From Polytrichum commune (taxonomy: Eukaryota; Streptophyta; Polytrichopsida; Polytrichales; Polytrichaceae), in NCBI GenBank assembly GCA_950295325.1, contig OX485804.1:58344001-58408000 (forward strand): a stretch of 64,000 nucleotides of DNA, written 5' to 3'. The notes under the pieces were generated by a model. The model was not told where the DNA came from. It ran no database searches and saw nothing but the letters and a program-made list of their open reading frames with translations. How positions within the stretch are numbered: the first letter of the stretch is position 1; each line of letters opens with the position of its first letter. Shown piece by piece: positions 1-10,589 of the stretch. The position numbers were made by a program, and so were the translations under genes.

Positions 1-477
1 TAATTAATTAATAACTATATATTTTATTATCATCATCACATGCCATATCATTTTTATTTTCTTGACAAATTAAATGTATGATTTTGAGGGGTTTATTTTC
101 ATCTTAATTAAGTTATTCACCACTTGGTGTCTTGTAACATAATAATTTCATCATACACCATCATGTGGAGAAAATATTTATTTTTATCTTGTTGGTAAGT
201 AGTATAAAATCTTGTCACATCTTAGCATGTATAACTTGGTAGTTGTATGAATAGGTCACAAATTTTCAAAGTGCTGATAATAGATGTGTCCATGTTCACA
301 TCATGTTTATTTTGGGCAAGAATTTGCAGGGATCGTTCTCGGGTAAGAGTCACCACCAAGTCTAGTCAGCCATTCCTACACATGTAAATTTGTAATGCTC
401 AAAATGCTTGACTTCAAGGCATGTTGGCAATGTGATACCAAAAACAAAACAAAGAAACACATGAAACATATAACTAC
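1..477. other. AT-rich intergenic DNA, nothing recognised
   Basis: There is no ORF of convincing length, no inverted ends and no tandem structure in this stretch. It ends at the TTA that forms the left target duplication of MITE A1. Confidence 0.5.
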
Positions 478-480
478 TTA

Positions 481-974
481 GGGCCACTTCACATACGAGC
501 CATGACCATGAAATTGTGAGAGCCCAAAAGAAAGTGTCCAAAGGCCACCCCAAGACACCTCCAAAATCATGTAGTGTGGTCACGGATTCTCGAGTGTAGT
601 GTGAAATCATATGTGACCGGGCCCTCAACCAAATGCTATTTCAATGAATTTCTATTTATGTGGGTCCTTACACATGATAAAATAGAATAAACCAACGGTT
701 GTAAACATTTAGAGTACCATGGTCTCCTGGTGGTTTTGTGTTAGGCCTGCCTCCAAGAGGTGGTTTTGAAAATAATCGAAGTGACCGTGAAACATGATCC
801 ATTCGATGCCATGTAGGAACCCATGAAGACTTTACATCCATCTTGCATTCACTTACTCCATTGGTCCCTCAAACGTAGTGTGATGCAAACGTGGACCAGC
901 TCCGCGTTTTCCACCAATGAGAGTGCTTGAAGTGTAATGGTCACGGGCTCTCAGTCTCGTGTGTGAAGTGGCCC
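481..974. mobile_element. MITE family A, copy 1 (PIF/Harbinger-like)
   Basis: This 494-bp element has inverted ends. The left end starts GGGCCACTTCACATACGAG and the right end is the complement, finishing GTGTGAAGTGGCCC. It is flanked by direct TTA at 478-480 and 975-977. A second full copy lies at 20728-21231 and a truncated reverse copy at 10254-10586. A 3-bp TTA/TAA duplication with GGG-starting ends is the hallmark of PIF/Harbinger-type MITEs. There is no coding capacity; short ORFs inside are chance frames. Assignment to the superfamily is inference from ends and duplication only. Confidence 0.85.
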
Positions 975-1462
975 TTAAAGCAATGTTTTCAGAACACTCT
1001 CGACATATACTAGAAGCCGGCATCGGGCAATTCACTCGGAGCATTCATTTATTCATTGGCAATCTTAAGTTGAAATATTAGTTGCAAAGATGTCATCTCC
1101 TCACAACCATTGCTTGTAAACGGCGATAACAATACTAGAATGGGTGATTTTCCAATCGACCTTGATTCCCGATACACCATACCACTATTGTCCATGCGAT
1201 CACAATGAATTGTTTAGATGAAACGGATATTTCGAACCAAGCATGCAAGAACCTAGGGGCAACCCCTTTGCATGATGGTGCAAGCCCATTGGCATGCCAA
1301 TTATTCGTTGGTACTTGAGTGTGGAGATTTGCGTGAGAGAATTTGCTCAATAGCATCGTAGGCTTTTCTTACACTTGGCGGGGATATGGGTGTTTGAAAT
1401 GAAGATGTGCTCCGAAATCATCTCCCCACATTCCATCTTAGTGTTTTCGACAACCCTAGGAC

Positions 1463-1937
1463 ATTCCTCACATGAATCTTATGGCGGGACCCTGGGGGTC
1501 CGCATAGACTTTGTCTCAAAACGTCATTAATTATTTATTTGGCCGGAGTGCTTATGTTGCAGCATAAACCTAAACCTAAACCTAAACCTAAACCTATAGA
1601 AGTTGGCTAGAAGTCATTACTGCATCTTGCAGCATAGCGTTGGATCTCTCTTGCTATCAGCAAAGTATCTCTTTTAATAACTTCACTCAAAAATATGTTC
1701 CTACTTATTTCTCCAAAACTCCATCTAAAAAATGAGCATGGTACCCCTAAACATGACCAATTGCGTCACCATTAAAAAATAATTGATCCGAATGTCCCCG
1801 TGTAGCTCATGATGCGAGCAATCGATTGTTGCCTTCGTAGAAAGAGTCGGAGTTATATTAACAATGCTACAGAGTTTATGCGAGAGCGAAGGGCGAATGG
1901 GACCCCTGGGTCCCGCCATATGGTTCACATGTCCTTT
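1463..1937. mobile_element. Inverted-repeat element K (MITE-like)
   Basis: The segment at about 1463-1502, containing TATGGCGGGACCC, is matched in inverted orientation at 1896-1937 (GGGTCCCGCCATATGG), with similarity running outward through a TCACATG block. The arms are about 40 bp with mismatches, and they enclose about 390 bp that include the hexamer array at 1565-1594. No clear target duplication was seen, so the exact ends and the superfamily are unknown. Confidence 0.55.
1565..1594. repeat. Telomere-like hexamer array (TAAACC)x5
   Basis: There are five perfect tandem copies of TAAACC (complement GGTTTA). This is one G short of the plant telomere heptamer TTTAGGG. It is too short and internal to be a chromosome end, and is best read as an interstitial telomere-like microsatellite inside element K. 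Confidence 0.9.
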
Positions 1938-2639
1938 GAATTTGCCAAAGTTACCGCTTTCTACCTTGGTGCTACGCTAAGTTGGTTCATTGGTGTCATT
2001 GACATTTTTTTTTATGTCATATGATGTTGGTGTGATAAAAATACATCGTGGTAACAAAACAAATATTTTCCAAGTCATGGATTCTATGAAGCTTACTGTA
2101 GATGGAGTGGAGGCATGATGACCACCATCATGTTCCATCATCTCCCTCTACATCAATCAACGTAGATTTAGAGCACCAAACAAATAAGGAATGTCGTTTC
2201 TTTATAACAATATAGTGGCTCCTCTACCTTGAGCAACTTCTTTCAATGCCAAAAAAATGCTCTCTTTATAACACCTCATGTGTTATATTAAACTTTGCAC
2301 TATTACTTAATTGGCATCAACTAATGCCCATTATTTTCTCACATGTTGAGGGATGATAAGATTATGTATAGAGTATCAATTGGTGTTGAAGTAGTGGTGC
2401 CTTTGCCAACATAGTCTTAAGGCCTCTCCACGTAGTATTCCACAAAAGATTTTGGAGTGGAATTTGGAGGCATCATTGATGGTGGTGTTGGAGATGCCCT
2501 TAGGTTAGTTAGTCACTCACAACTCATTGACAATAAAGCAATGTGGCCTTCCCGAATAGCATAACTCATTGTGTTGACTTGTAGGTCCAAGTTCTTGAGA
2601 TCTTATTGTTGTTTGGAGACATGTGAAATGTAAAACTAA
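1938..2639. other. Intergenic, nothing recognised
   Basis: This is AT-rich sequence without long ORFs or recognisable repeats. One 71-codon plus-strand ORF that starts upstream at 1809 crosses the end of element K and has no recognisable motif. Confidence 0.4.
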
Positions 2640-2920
2640 TATTTTAGGAATATGGAAATTGCTATGAAATTTCAAAGTAATAAAATTAGGGTTACACATA
2701 GTTGATCTATAGGTTAACCTATAAGTGCTCATCTAAGCTCGTATCCTTGGTGACGATAATTGTCAAAACTCTTATGAAGGTAATCAATCACAAGCCGCCA
2801 CCACATAAATCATAAACTCCGTTCGCCTAAAAACTGTAGATCTCATCCATGTCAACATTACATGACCCAAGTGAGTGGTTAAATGGACTTGGTCGACCAT
2901 GGATGCTTCGACCTTACAAC
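2640..2920 (+). repeat. Dispersed repeat I, copy 1 (uninterrupted)
   Basis: The stretch from AGGAATATGGAAATTGC to about 2920 recurs at 53748-54430 (same orientation, interrupted by MITE F4) and partly at 45483-45605 (reverse). Copy 1 holds the uninterrupted target site around 2780-2795. The minus-strand frame of 2784-2920 is partly kept between copies at the peptide level (the motif GHVM-TWMRS occurs in both). An old coding origin is therefore possible but unproven. Confidence 0.75.
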
Positions 2921-2984
2921 ATTGGAGCTCTTTGTCTACTATAATAGAGGCACCGGGATTGAATATCAATCGGGCCGGAACCAA

Positions 2985-3262
2985 TAGTGTTAGGTCACAT
3001 GTCGTGGTTTTGAGTACTAAAGTGAGGAGGAATGAGCAGTTAAAATGAGTAGTTATGGCATACTCTAGACATTGGTAAAATATTTGGGTCAACTTTTGGT
3101 TTCAAATTTTCACAATAATTTTAATGCAAGGAATAAAATTACCAAAAACCTTGCAGTCTTCCTATTTCTATCTTCCTATATGGGAAAAATTACACCGCCT
3201 TATACTTCTCCAAATTTGGCACAATATTTCTTCAGTGATTGGTTATGGGCACCTCTACTCTA
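2985..3262 (+). repeat. Dispersed repeat H, copy 1
   Basis: This segment, ending GGTTATGGGCACCTCTACTC, is similar to 58905-59180 (plus) and 45826-46095 (minus). In one frame the three copies share a peptide-like track beginning QLL-S-FH--FN-R-KIT with no net length change over about 58 codons between this copy and the minus-strand copy. It may descend from a coding region, but I do not recognise the product. Unlike the other two copies it lacks a neighbouring MITE D. Confidence 0.7.
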
Positions 3263-3708
3263 ATTGCTTTGCAGTGTGAGGATTCTACGTCCTCATATCC
3301 ACTTAGAACTTAGATAATTTGGGTGGGGCAAATGAGGCGAAAAAAAATTGGCCACCAAGCTATAGAAGAGTTTGACTGAGGTCCTCACTTTTCCTCATAT
3401 TTCCCTCAAATGCACATGCACTCGTCCACAAATTAGGCACTCCCAAGAATCTAAGAGGGTAGGGGTAAAGAGATGGCTATTCCATCTCTCCCAAAAGGGA
3501 CTTGCAATCAAATGTGCCTAAAATCAGCCACACATCAGCCTCAAGCATAGAAATTTGGAAATGTCATATCCAAAAATAAATACATAAATAAATAAAACTT
3601 GGTGGGTAGATGGACCTCACAAATGTTTGTTAACTCAACATTAACAATTTTGGAACTTTACAACTCCCAAAAATTTAGAAAAATATGGGCAAACATAAAA
3701 CACCATGA
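3263..3708. other. Intergenic, nothing recognised
   Basis: There is no recognisable gene or repeat boundary here. The short plus-strand ORF beginning 3599 runs into the degenerate tandem repeat and is probably not a gene. Confidence 0.4.
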
Positions 3709-3975
3709 AGCTTGGGAACAACAAACACTAGATTGGGAACACCTCATTGGGAACTTGACAACGTGCCATTGGGAACATGGAAATACTCAATTGGGAATGT
3801 GGAAACAAATAATTGGTAGCATATTAATTAAAACATAGGAATTTGCCAATGGGAACATGGGATCAAATAATTGTGAACATAATATTGTGAACACATGATC
3901 CGTAAATGTAAACACTCCATGATTGAACGCATAATGGGAACCTAAAAACACACCATTGGGAACACAAGAGCATGG
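3709..3975. repeat. Degenerate minisatellite, core ATTGGGAAC(ATGG)
   Basis: The motif ATTGGGAAC and variants (ATTGGGAATGTGG, AATGGGAACATGG, CATTGGGAACAC) recur about ten times with irregular spacing of roughly 15-30 bp. ORFs on both strands across it are by-products of the repeat. A second small degenerate run based on AAGTAAGC/AAGTAAATC follows at about 4015-4080. Confidence 0.75.
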
Positions 3976-4808
3976 GAACAAAATTTGAGTAACTTTTCAA
4001 TCATGAAGTACATTTAAAGTAAGCACGAAGTAAGTTCAAGTAAATCATGAAGTAAGCATGAGCAAATTTGAGTAAGTTTCAAGCATTTCAAGTAGCTAAA
4101 GTATGTAGCACATGACAAAAGTTGCTAGGGATAAGAAACGCTATTAATCAAGCATATGTAGACATTATCATGTCTACAAGATTTCACAATGCTATGCCCA
4201 GTGTCAACCCACCATGTCCACCTTATTATCTAACAATGCATTCAACAAGCACAAGGAAAAGCACGTCTCATTGTGGTAGGGGCATTTGATGTACTGCCAA
4301 CTTGTCATTCAACCAACTCACAATGCCAAAGATTGTCTTTAATAAAAATTTATTTGGTTGGCAAGGATAGTCATCCTTGATTTTTCATCTTCTTTTGGGC
4401 CATAATGTCATACATAAAATATGAAATCAAGAGGTAGCCAATAAGGAGTCCAATACTCCATGTCACGTTTCCATTTGAAATATTTTATGTATCATGACCA
4501 TTATATTTCTATGCAACAATTCTAGCAATGGAACTAGGCGTATACCATTCAATCAAAATTCCACAAACATACAATCCGGTTGCCTCCAAAGTAGGCGGAG
4601 TTCAAGCGCGACACAATCCAAATTGGTCGATTCCACAACTTGATCTTGGGTACATGTAATCAAGAAATGACTAGTGAACACATCATTGGCAGGGCGGAAT
4701 GAAGGTACAAGCTACCCACTTCTAGGCCCCATATAAGAGTTGTTAATTTGGTGATCCTTCCGAAGTTGCCCAACCTCAAAAAAATCAATTGTCCAAACTA
4801 GCCTCCAC
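3976..4808. other. Unassigned, possibly downstream part of the 4.8 kb pseudogene
   Basis: This is AT-rich sequence. The stretch next to 4809 could continue the minus-strand pseudogene, but stop codons are frequent and I recognise no motif. Nothing else is visible. Confidence 0.3.
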
Positions 4809-4809
4809 T

Positions 4810-5565
4810 TAATTTGTAGGCCAAAACCATTCTTGCAAAGTCATTTCATCCATGCAAAAATCCGAGAGAGGTGCGGACAATGTTCCCTTCACAAAAGTCC
4901 AAAAGCTCAATGGTAGAGCCATGCGTCCTACTATTATGTTTATAATTTTATTCCCAATGGTCAATGATTTCTTGCAAACCATTGATGACTTCAAAAAGGT
5001 TCCCCATCTCATGTGGTCAAGTAGGGGCATAATCGCCCTCTGGTATTGAAGATTTACATTTGATTTTGTCTTCAACATGATCATGCCTTCTTTTGGTAGC
5101 CACTCCTCATGATTGTTGAGGAATTTATATTGCGTCACTGGCCACCCATCATCATGCACAAAAAATCCAAATTGTTGGGCTTTGGTATGTCCAAATAAAA
5201 CGTTGTTTCCATTACGCGCATAAGGCTCCACAAAACATTCCAAGCAAGGAGCTCACCAATAACATGTGAAATGGTGGACACCTTCCCTATCTGCATGTAG
5301 AATTTCATTGAGAGTGGGATGGTGAGATAATCACTTTGATGCAAGTCCATGCTCCATCTCTCAAAAGAAAGTCTATCTCATCATAGATATGACCGACCAA
5401 GAGATGAGATACATAGACCTTTTTGAGTATCCCCTTTGCCACTACCATGAACCAATTTTTTTTTATGAAATTGTATTTGTTGTCCTTCTAACAATCATCC
5501 AACTAAACATACAAAATGGTTGGAAGGGGCACAATTGGGAGATGATCACTTGGTGGGGTTCTTAA
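4810..5565 (-). pseudogene. Decayed DUF7869-type domain protein
   Basis: Reading the minus strand from 5565 downward through three frames gives one continuous family-like protein. First comes a segment ending ILYV-stop-LDDC-stop-KDNKYNF (about 5515-5470). Next is NWFMVVAKGILKKVYVSHL followed by LVGHIYDEID (about 5455-5380), then RWSMDLHQSDYLTIPLSMKF in a second frame. Last is a 144-codon open stretch (5243-4809) with NNVLFGHTKAQQFGFFVHDD. From memory, uncharacterised DUF7869 proteins share a block like LDNC-DNKN and the block VGHTHDDID; the spacing and order here agree. At least two frameshifts and several stops make it non-functional. I infer an RNase H-like or transposase-related origin for the family, but that is not shown here. 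Neighbour: it abuts LINE copy 1 at about 5570. Confidence 0.5.
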
Positions 5566-5574
5566 ATTTCTACA

Positions 5575-7860
5575 CACATGTGCACCCGCATTCTAAACTT
5601 CCAAAAATTTCAAGCAAAATACCATACTAAATCCAAACTAATGAAAAGCACGTTCCTCCAAACAACAACCATTTAGCCACCCACTACACGACACCATATC
5701 CCCACACCACCACTACTATCCCCCACCATCTCCACACAAAACCCCCCTATGCACACACACATTCCCCTCCCCCCCCCCCCCCCCCAGGCATACCTCTCTC
5801 AAACATAACCACATTCAAAACAACCAAATATAACGATAAATGGGGAGCCCAAAAACACTCCCACCACTTCAAATGTCAATGGACCACACAAGGCACCCAC
5901 TAAAACAAATGGATACCTTGAAGCGCATCACTAAACCCCGATTCCATCATGTATGAACATAACCTTCTCCTCATCACAAAACTATTGCAAAATATGAGAC
6001 ACAAATCCATAGCTACAAAATTCCTCGTCACACAAAAAATACCACAATCTAGAGATAGAAGATATGTCCACCCAAGCCTTAGCATATCACACCTTACACT
6101 ACACACCCAAGAATGCAACCCTGACAAGGATGTCATTGCAAACACACCCACCATCCAAATTCATCCACCACTCACTCAAATACATGACCATGAAGGAAAG
6201 TACCTTAACACTAGATAAACTTTACTTGGCTATGAGAAAAATAGTCTATCAACAAAAAACAACCCCTCCCTCAACCTCAACTTACCTCCACAAGATTTTG
6301 TAGCATAATTCCTACTACCAATCAACATATACATTAAGTCACTATTACGAAAACCACCGACTTCCATCTCCTCCCTAAACAATCATCACACCCTACCCCA
6401 AACAAACCTCAAAAAATCAACACCTTCAAACTAACACACTCTTTCTTTTCAAACCCTCTAACACATCCCACCGCATTCACACAATATCATTTCCCACACA
6501 AGAGAGACAAAGTTTTTGGCTCCTTAGGCCCTGCCTTCAACACACAATGGTTGAGCCTTGGATACGCCCACATTACCAACATCAACCTCATCCCAAAAAT
6601 CATCAAGTGGGCTTGAATTGCACAACAAACTGACCCAAACAAAACCATCATTATTGTCAACACACACAACGAGTAGACAAAAAACAAAATTGATCCTCTC
6701 CAACAACTAGAAATAATCCCCATAATAACACTCCCCCTACATACCCTCCAATATACACCACTTCCCCTTCTACTACACCACCACATAACCCCTCCTTACC
6801 TCCATACTATATATCGTCCATGCAAACACCCACCAACACATACATACCTTCCTCCAAAACTTCCCTAACCCCCTTCTAAAGGTCAACACCACATACCCGA
6901 ATCCACCTTCCCACACCACACAATCTGTAAGCATCAAAATCCCAAAAACTTGGCAAAATGCCAAACCACCGCCCCAAATCCCCATAAATCAAAACCTCCA
7001 CTCACAAATCACCAACATCCATCCAATAAGGACCCCCCCCCCAATAAAAATAAAAATAAAAATCATACTACACAGATGGATCCTTTACACCCCTAGATAA
7101 TGAAGGAACGGTAACATTGTAGGATCATGAGTATATAACGGCCCATTCCAAATTCACATAGCAGTTAAACTCCTAGGACACCCAAATGTCCTCCATGCCA
7201 AACTCTATGCACTAATCTTGGCAAAAGAACACACTAAATCCCTAAACATGCACACATTTATCTTTACGGACAACCTCAACATCATATACCTCCTACTCGA
7301 CCACATCAAACATCCTTCCTCACAATATAAGCATCCATATAAACTGCTTATCCCTCACATCATTGTAGCCATAAACTCATCCAAACATAATGTCACAGTT
7401 AGAAGAGTAGAGCACACCCAAACATAGAAGGCAATGACAAGATAGATAAACTAGCCAAAAAAAAAGGCCCAAGAACCAAAACTATTAGTAACTCCCCTTC
7501 CACCTCATAGGACACCAAACGCCATTATGGCCCTCAATACCACCTACATCCACTCAACACAACGGCTCCATACACAACCTTAAGACATACATACACAGAA
7601 CATAGAAATGCATTTACCTCCTAGCAACAAACACATATGTCAACAAATGGCTTTCAAACAAACATTTCCACTAAACATGATCCAACATCTTATGGGATGC
7701 CAAATGGATTTCCGACACATAAATATCACAAATACTAAATTTTTGATATGGCCAATTCATGGGCAACTATGGGAAAACAAACAGAACTCAAACACAACAT
7801 TGTCACATCAGACAAAATGACACATGCCTCCACCTACTCTCCTTTTGCACAAACTAAGGT
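5575..7860 (+). mobile_element. Decayed LINE (non-LTR retrotransposon), copy 1
   Basis: This is a strongly C/A-rich, G-poor block with abrupt compositional edges. It holds, in order, an unassigned coding-like stretch near 6500-6670 (peptide FGSLGPAFNTQW, then KIIKWA), an RNase H domain at 7066-7470, a linker containing PFHLIGHQTPLW (about 7500), and a short NDTCLHLLSFCTN segment just before 7858. The same order and motifs occur in copy 2 (35826-38420) and, for the 3' part, copy 3 (about 9960-10253). No reverse transcriptase motif was found, so the copy is internally deleted or too decayed. Homopolymer C runs lie at 5769-5785 and 7034-7042. It is dead, with many stops and frameshifts. Confidence 0.7.
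7066..7470 (+). pseudogene. LINE RNase H domain remnant (copy 1)
   Basis: The domain opens with YYTDGSFTP (first catalytic Asp in TDGS). A region equivalent to HAKLYALILAKEH follows (Glu position replaced by Lys), then FTDNLNIIYLL (third acidic residue in TDN), and finally GNDKIDKLAKK (terminal Asp-containing motif N-D--A/ID-LAK). This is the standard order of type I RNase H in LINEs and Ty3 elements, where it degrades RNA in the RNA-DNA hybrid. Part of it (7218-7427) is open for 69 codons, but at least two frameshifts separate the motifs and the Glu is changed, so it is inactive. Confidence 0.75.
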
Positions 7861-8560
7861 AGAAATACCATAACCCGTTAACCACCCTCTAGCCGTGCAC
7901 TAGACCGCTGCCATAATGGTGAAGTGCCATTTCTAAAACCGATCATGGCTCGGCGGCACTGCAATGCGTGTACATTTAGTGTAGCCAATGGGAGTCAAGT
8001 GTTAATGTACTCATGAAGTAACCGATTTAGACGATGTTGTGTATAGAAATGTGGATTACCGTGTTCGGTGTAGGGAGAATCTAGTGAACGAGTAGGGGGT
8101 TGGACAACTTTCCACTTTGAAAAATTGTAGCATTTTTTGTATAGGGCAGAAAAATATGAAACAACTTGCATTCTTCATGAATCCTTCTCGTCTGTCTTGA
8201 AAAATGATCTCATGATTGTCAGACCAGATTATGAGCCCAAAATGAGTGCTCATATTTGTTTTATGTTTAGAATTTAATTAGAATTGCAATTGGAGTGATA
8301 TTGAAACAATCAAAAGTATAAAAAGAGTGAGACTTGGCGTGAAGTTATGTTTAGGCCTTAGGCTTATTTTTTGTAGTTGATTAGAAACTTAGCGGCGTTA
8401 GAAAAGTACTTTGGTTAGGTGAGTGTGGGGTGTGGTTAAACAAGAAGAGATCCTTGAGTTTAAATGTTTGAATTGGGATCCATATTGTTGGTTTAGGAAT
8501 TGAAGGCTTAGCGGATAGGATAAGAGCCTAAGAAGAAGGAGAGGATCAAAAGGCTTATCT
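7861..8560. other. Intergenic, nothing recognised
   Basis: Composition returns to background after the LINE. A TATAAAAAG-like sequence at about 8317 precedes no open reading frame that I can support. Confidence 0.4.
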
Positions 8561-8596
8561 TGAGCTTCGGGGGTGCTCACCTCTTCCCTTCCCTCT

Positions 8597-8645
8597 CCCT
8601 ATATAATCCTCACTCTCCTTTCTCTCTCTCTCTCTTTTCTTCTTG
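8597..8645 (+). promoter_or_regulatory. TATA box plus pyrimidine-rich patch, candidate core promoter
   Basis: CTATATAATCC at about 8599 is followed within 30 bp by a CT-rich run (TTTCTCTCTCTCTCTC) at 8620-8640. This is the usual arrangement of a plant core promoter with a Y patch near the start site. The 65-codon ORF across it is not convincing, and no downstream gene or LTR partner was found. It may equally be a fortuitous microsatellite. Confidence 0.3.
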
Positions 8646-8984
8646 CTCCCTTGGCACCTCATGTGGTGTAAGTGTGGGTGTGTGTGGAGCAAGAAAGGTG
8701 CACGTGGAGGTGCAAGGTTTTAAGGTGGAGAGCCAAGGCCAACTAGTTTTAAGTTAGCTTTACATTGTTTAGATGTAGCATTTGACTTAATGCACTTAGA
8801 GATAAGTGTTTAGCTCATAGTGTTTAATTTATAAGATTTAAGATTTATAATATTTAGACTTAGAGTATTTAGATTTATGATTAATAGCACTTAATTTTAT
8901 TAGTTAGTATTTGGCCGAATGCCGGATTTGTATTACAGAAGGCTGTTGGAATTGGAACTGCCAAGGTTGCTGGACCGGGACTGC

Positions 8985-9375
8985 CGAGGTGCAGCTGATT
9001 AAGCTAGTCTGATGGTTAGCTAGGGAGCCGATTAATCTAGTCTGCTGGTTAGTTGGGGCAGTTGATTAAGCTAATAGGCTGGTTAGCCAAGGGTAGTTAA
9101 TTAAGCTAGTTTGCTGGTTAGCTGTGGCAGCTGATTAAACTAGTCTGCTGGATAGCTAGGTAGCTGGTTAAGCTAATAAGATGGTTAGCTAAGGTGCAGC
9201 TGATTAAGCTAGTCTGCTGGTTAGTTGGGGCAACTGATTAAGCTAGTTTGATGGTTAGCTAGGAAACTAATTTATCTAATAGGCTGGGGCAGTTGATTAA
9301 GCTAGTCTATTGGGTTAGTTGAGTAGTTGATTAAGTTAACAACTGGGTTAGTGGTTAGTTAGTTAGGCTAGCTAG
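8985..9375. repeat. Minisatellite, about 30-33 bp unit
   Basis: About a dozen degenerate head-to-tail copies are present of a unit close to GCAGCTGATTAAGCTAGTCT followed by GCTGGTTAGCTAGG. Adjacent units differ by several substitutions and small indels. The tract ends in shorter GTTAG/CTAG runs near 9340-9400. It has no coding content. Confidence 0.85.
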
Positions 9376-9830
9376 TTAGGAGGGTTGGTAGGCTAGTAGG
9401 GTTAGAAACTGCATTTATAAGTAAATTTGGAAATGACACTTGTAGAAGAAGAAGTAATGCTAAATGATGAGAGTGATAAGTGTTTTTTAACACTTGTGTT
9501 CTTATCATAGAATGAATTGAAGTGCTAATATTGATGGGAAGCACCAAGGCAGGTTGTTAGCTCCACACAAGTGAAGTGGCCTTGTATCAACAATTGGGAA
9601 TTAGTACACTGAAGACTTTCGTGCCTCATGGAATCAACAAGCCATAGCCTCAACGAGGTAACGAGCATTAGTGAAGAATCATCAGCCAAGACCAAGGTTT
9701 CAAGAGGAAGATCCTTGAGGGCATGTGTAGCCAAGGCTGAGGGGTGGACCCTTGAGAAGGCCAAGGATTTACCTATTCAAGAGGATCACATTAATAAATC
9801 ATCATGACTTGAAGTAAGTTGTGAGCTTAT
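9376..9830. other. Intergenic, nothing recognised
   Basis: There is no repeat partner in the window. A 79-codon minus-strand ORF (9525-9764) lacks recognisable motifs. Confidence 0.35.
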
Positions 9831-9959
9831 TGATGTGGAACTTATATTCCATGTTACTACGAGTTGTAATATCACACATGTGATTCCCAAAACCATCACC
9901 CGGACTAGCCTCACACAGATCTTCATTGCGAATCACCTTATTTTCATGGGTTATGGTAT

Positions 9960-10253
9960 TTCTACCTTATGCCACATAAATTACCTTCACACCAACCACC
10001 ACAACAAAGTAGCCCATGCATTGGCTAACACCCTAAAGGCACACCCTAATACATGATGCTTCACATTTATAAATGTCAATACCAATGACCAAGCACCAAA
10101 TGACACTATCCCATTGTGGCTACTACCATGCGCATGCTACCTACCAAAATGCAATTGCCCATGCTGCCTACGCCCAAACATCCTATGCCTAATAGGCATC
10201 CCACCAAATGCTAAACCCCTGTTCACACCCAACTTCAACACCAAAGTACAAAT
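9960..10253 (+). pseudogene. LINE 3' fragment, copy 3
   Basis: One reading frame, broken by a single stop at 10054-10056, encodes HHNKVAHALANTLKAHPNT. It then continues CFTFINVN...NDTIPLWLLPC and CNCPCCLRPNILCLIGIPP. The same succession appears in LINE copy 2 (ALANTLLAYPTTCCFALTNF, then NTIPSWLLPC, then CKCPT-LRPNILCILGTPP, at about 37810-38020). This is the Cys-rich region after RNase H; its CKCPTC-like cluster could bind zinc. The frame may extend upstream to 9835. The fragment stops at 10253, where the truncated MITE A3 begins. Confidence 0.7.
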
Positions 10254-10586
10254 CCTACATGGCATCGAAAGATCATATTTCATGGTCACTTGGATTATTT
10301 TCCAAAACCATTTCTTGGAGGTAGGCCTAACACAAAACCGTGAGATCATGGCACACTGAAATCTCACAACCGTTTATTTACATTATCATCTATAAAGACT
10401 GCATGAATAGAAATTCACCGAAATAAGATATGGTTGGGGGCCCAGTCACATATGGCTTCACACTACAGTTGAGGGCCCGTGACTACACTACATGATTTTG
10501 GACATGTTTTGGGATGACCTTTGGACACTTCTTTTGGGCTCTCACAGTTCATGGTCAAAGTTCTTGGCTCGTGTGTGAAGTGGCCC
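10254..10586 (-). mobile_element. MITE family A, copy 3 (truncated, reversed)
   Basis: The right end finishes CTCGTGTGTGAAGTGGCCC, followed by TTA at 10587-10589. The body matches A1 and A2 in reverse orientation. The other end, about 160 bp including the inverted repeat, is missing. The element starts abruptly at CCTACATGGCATCGAA, fused to LINE copy 3. No left target duplication exists, so the junction is a deletion or recombination point and not an insertion end. Confidence 0.8.
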
Positions 10587-10589
10587 TTA

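Noticed and set aside
1140-1360. Minus-strand frame with protein-like stretches near the left end
   Set aside because: Stop codon density is not clearly below chance and no family was recognised.
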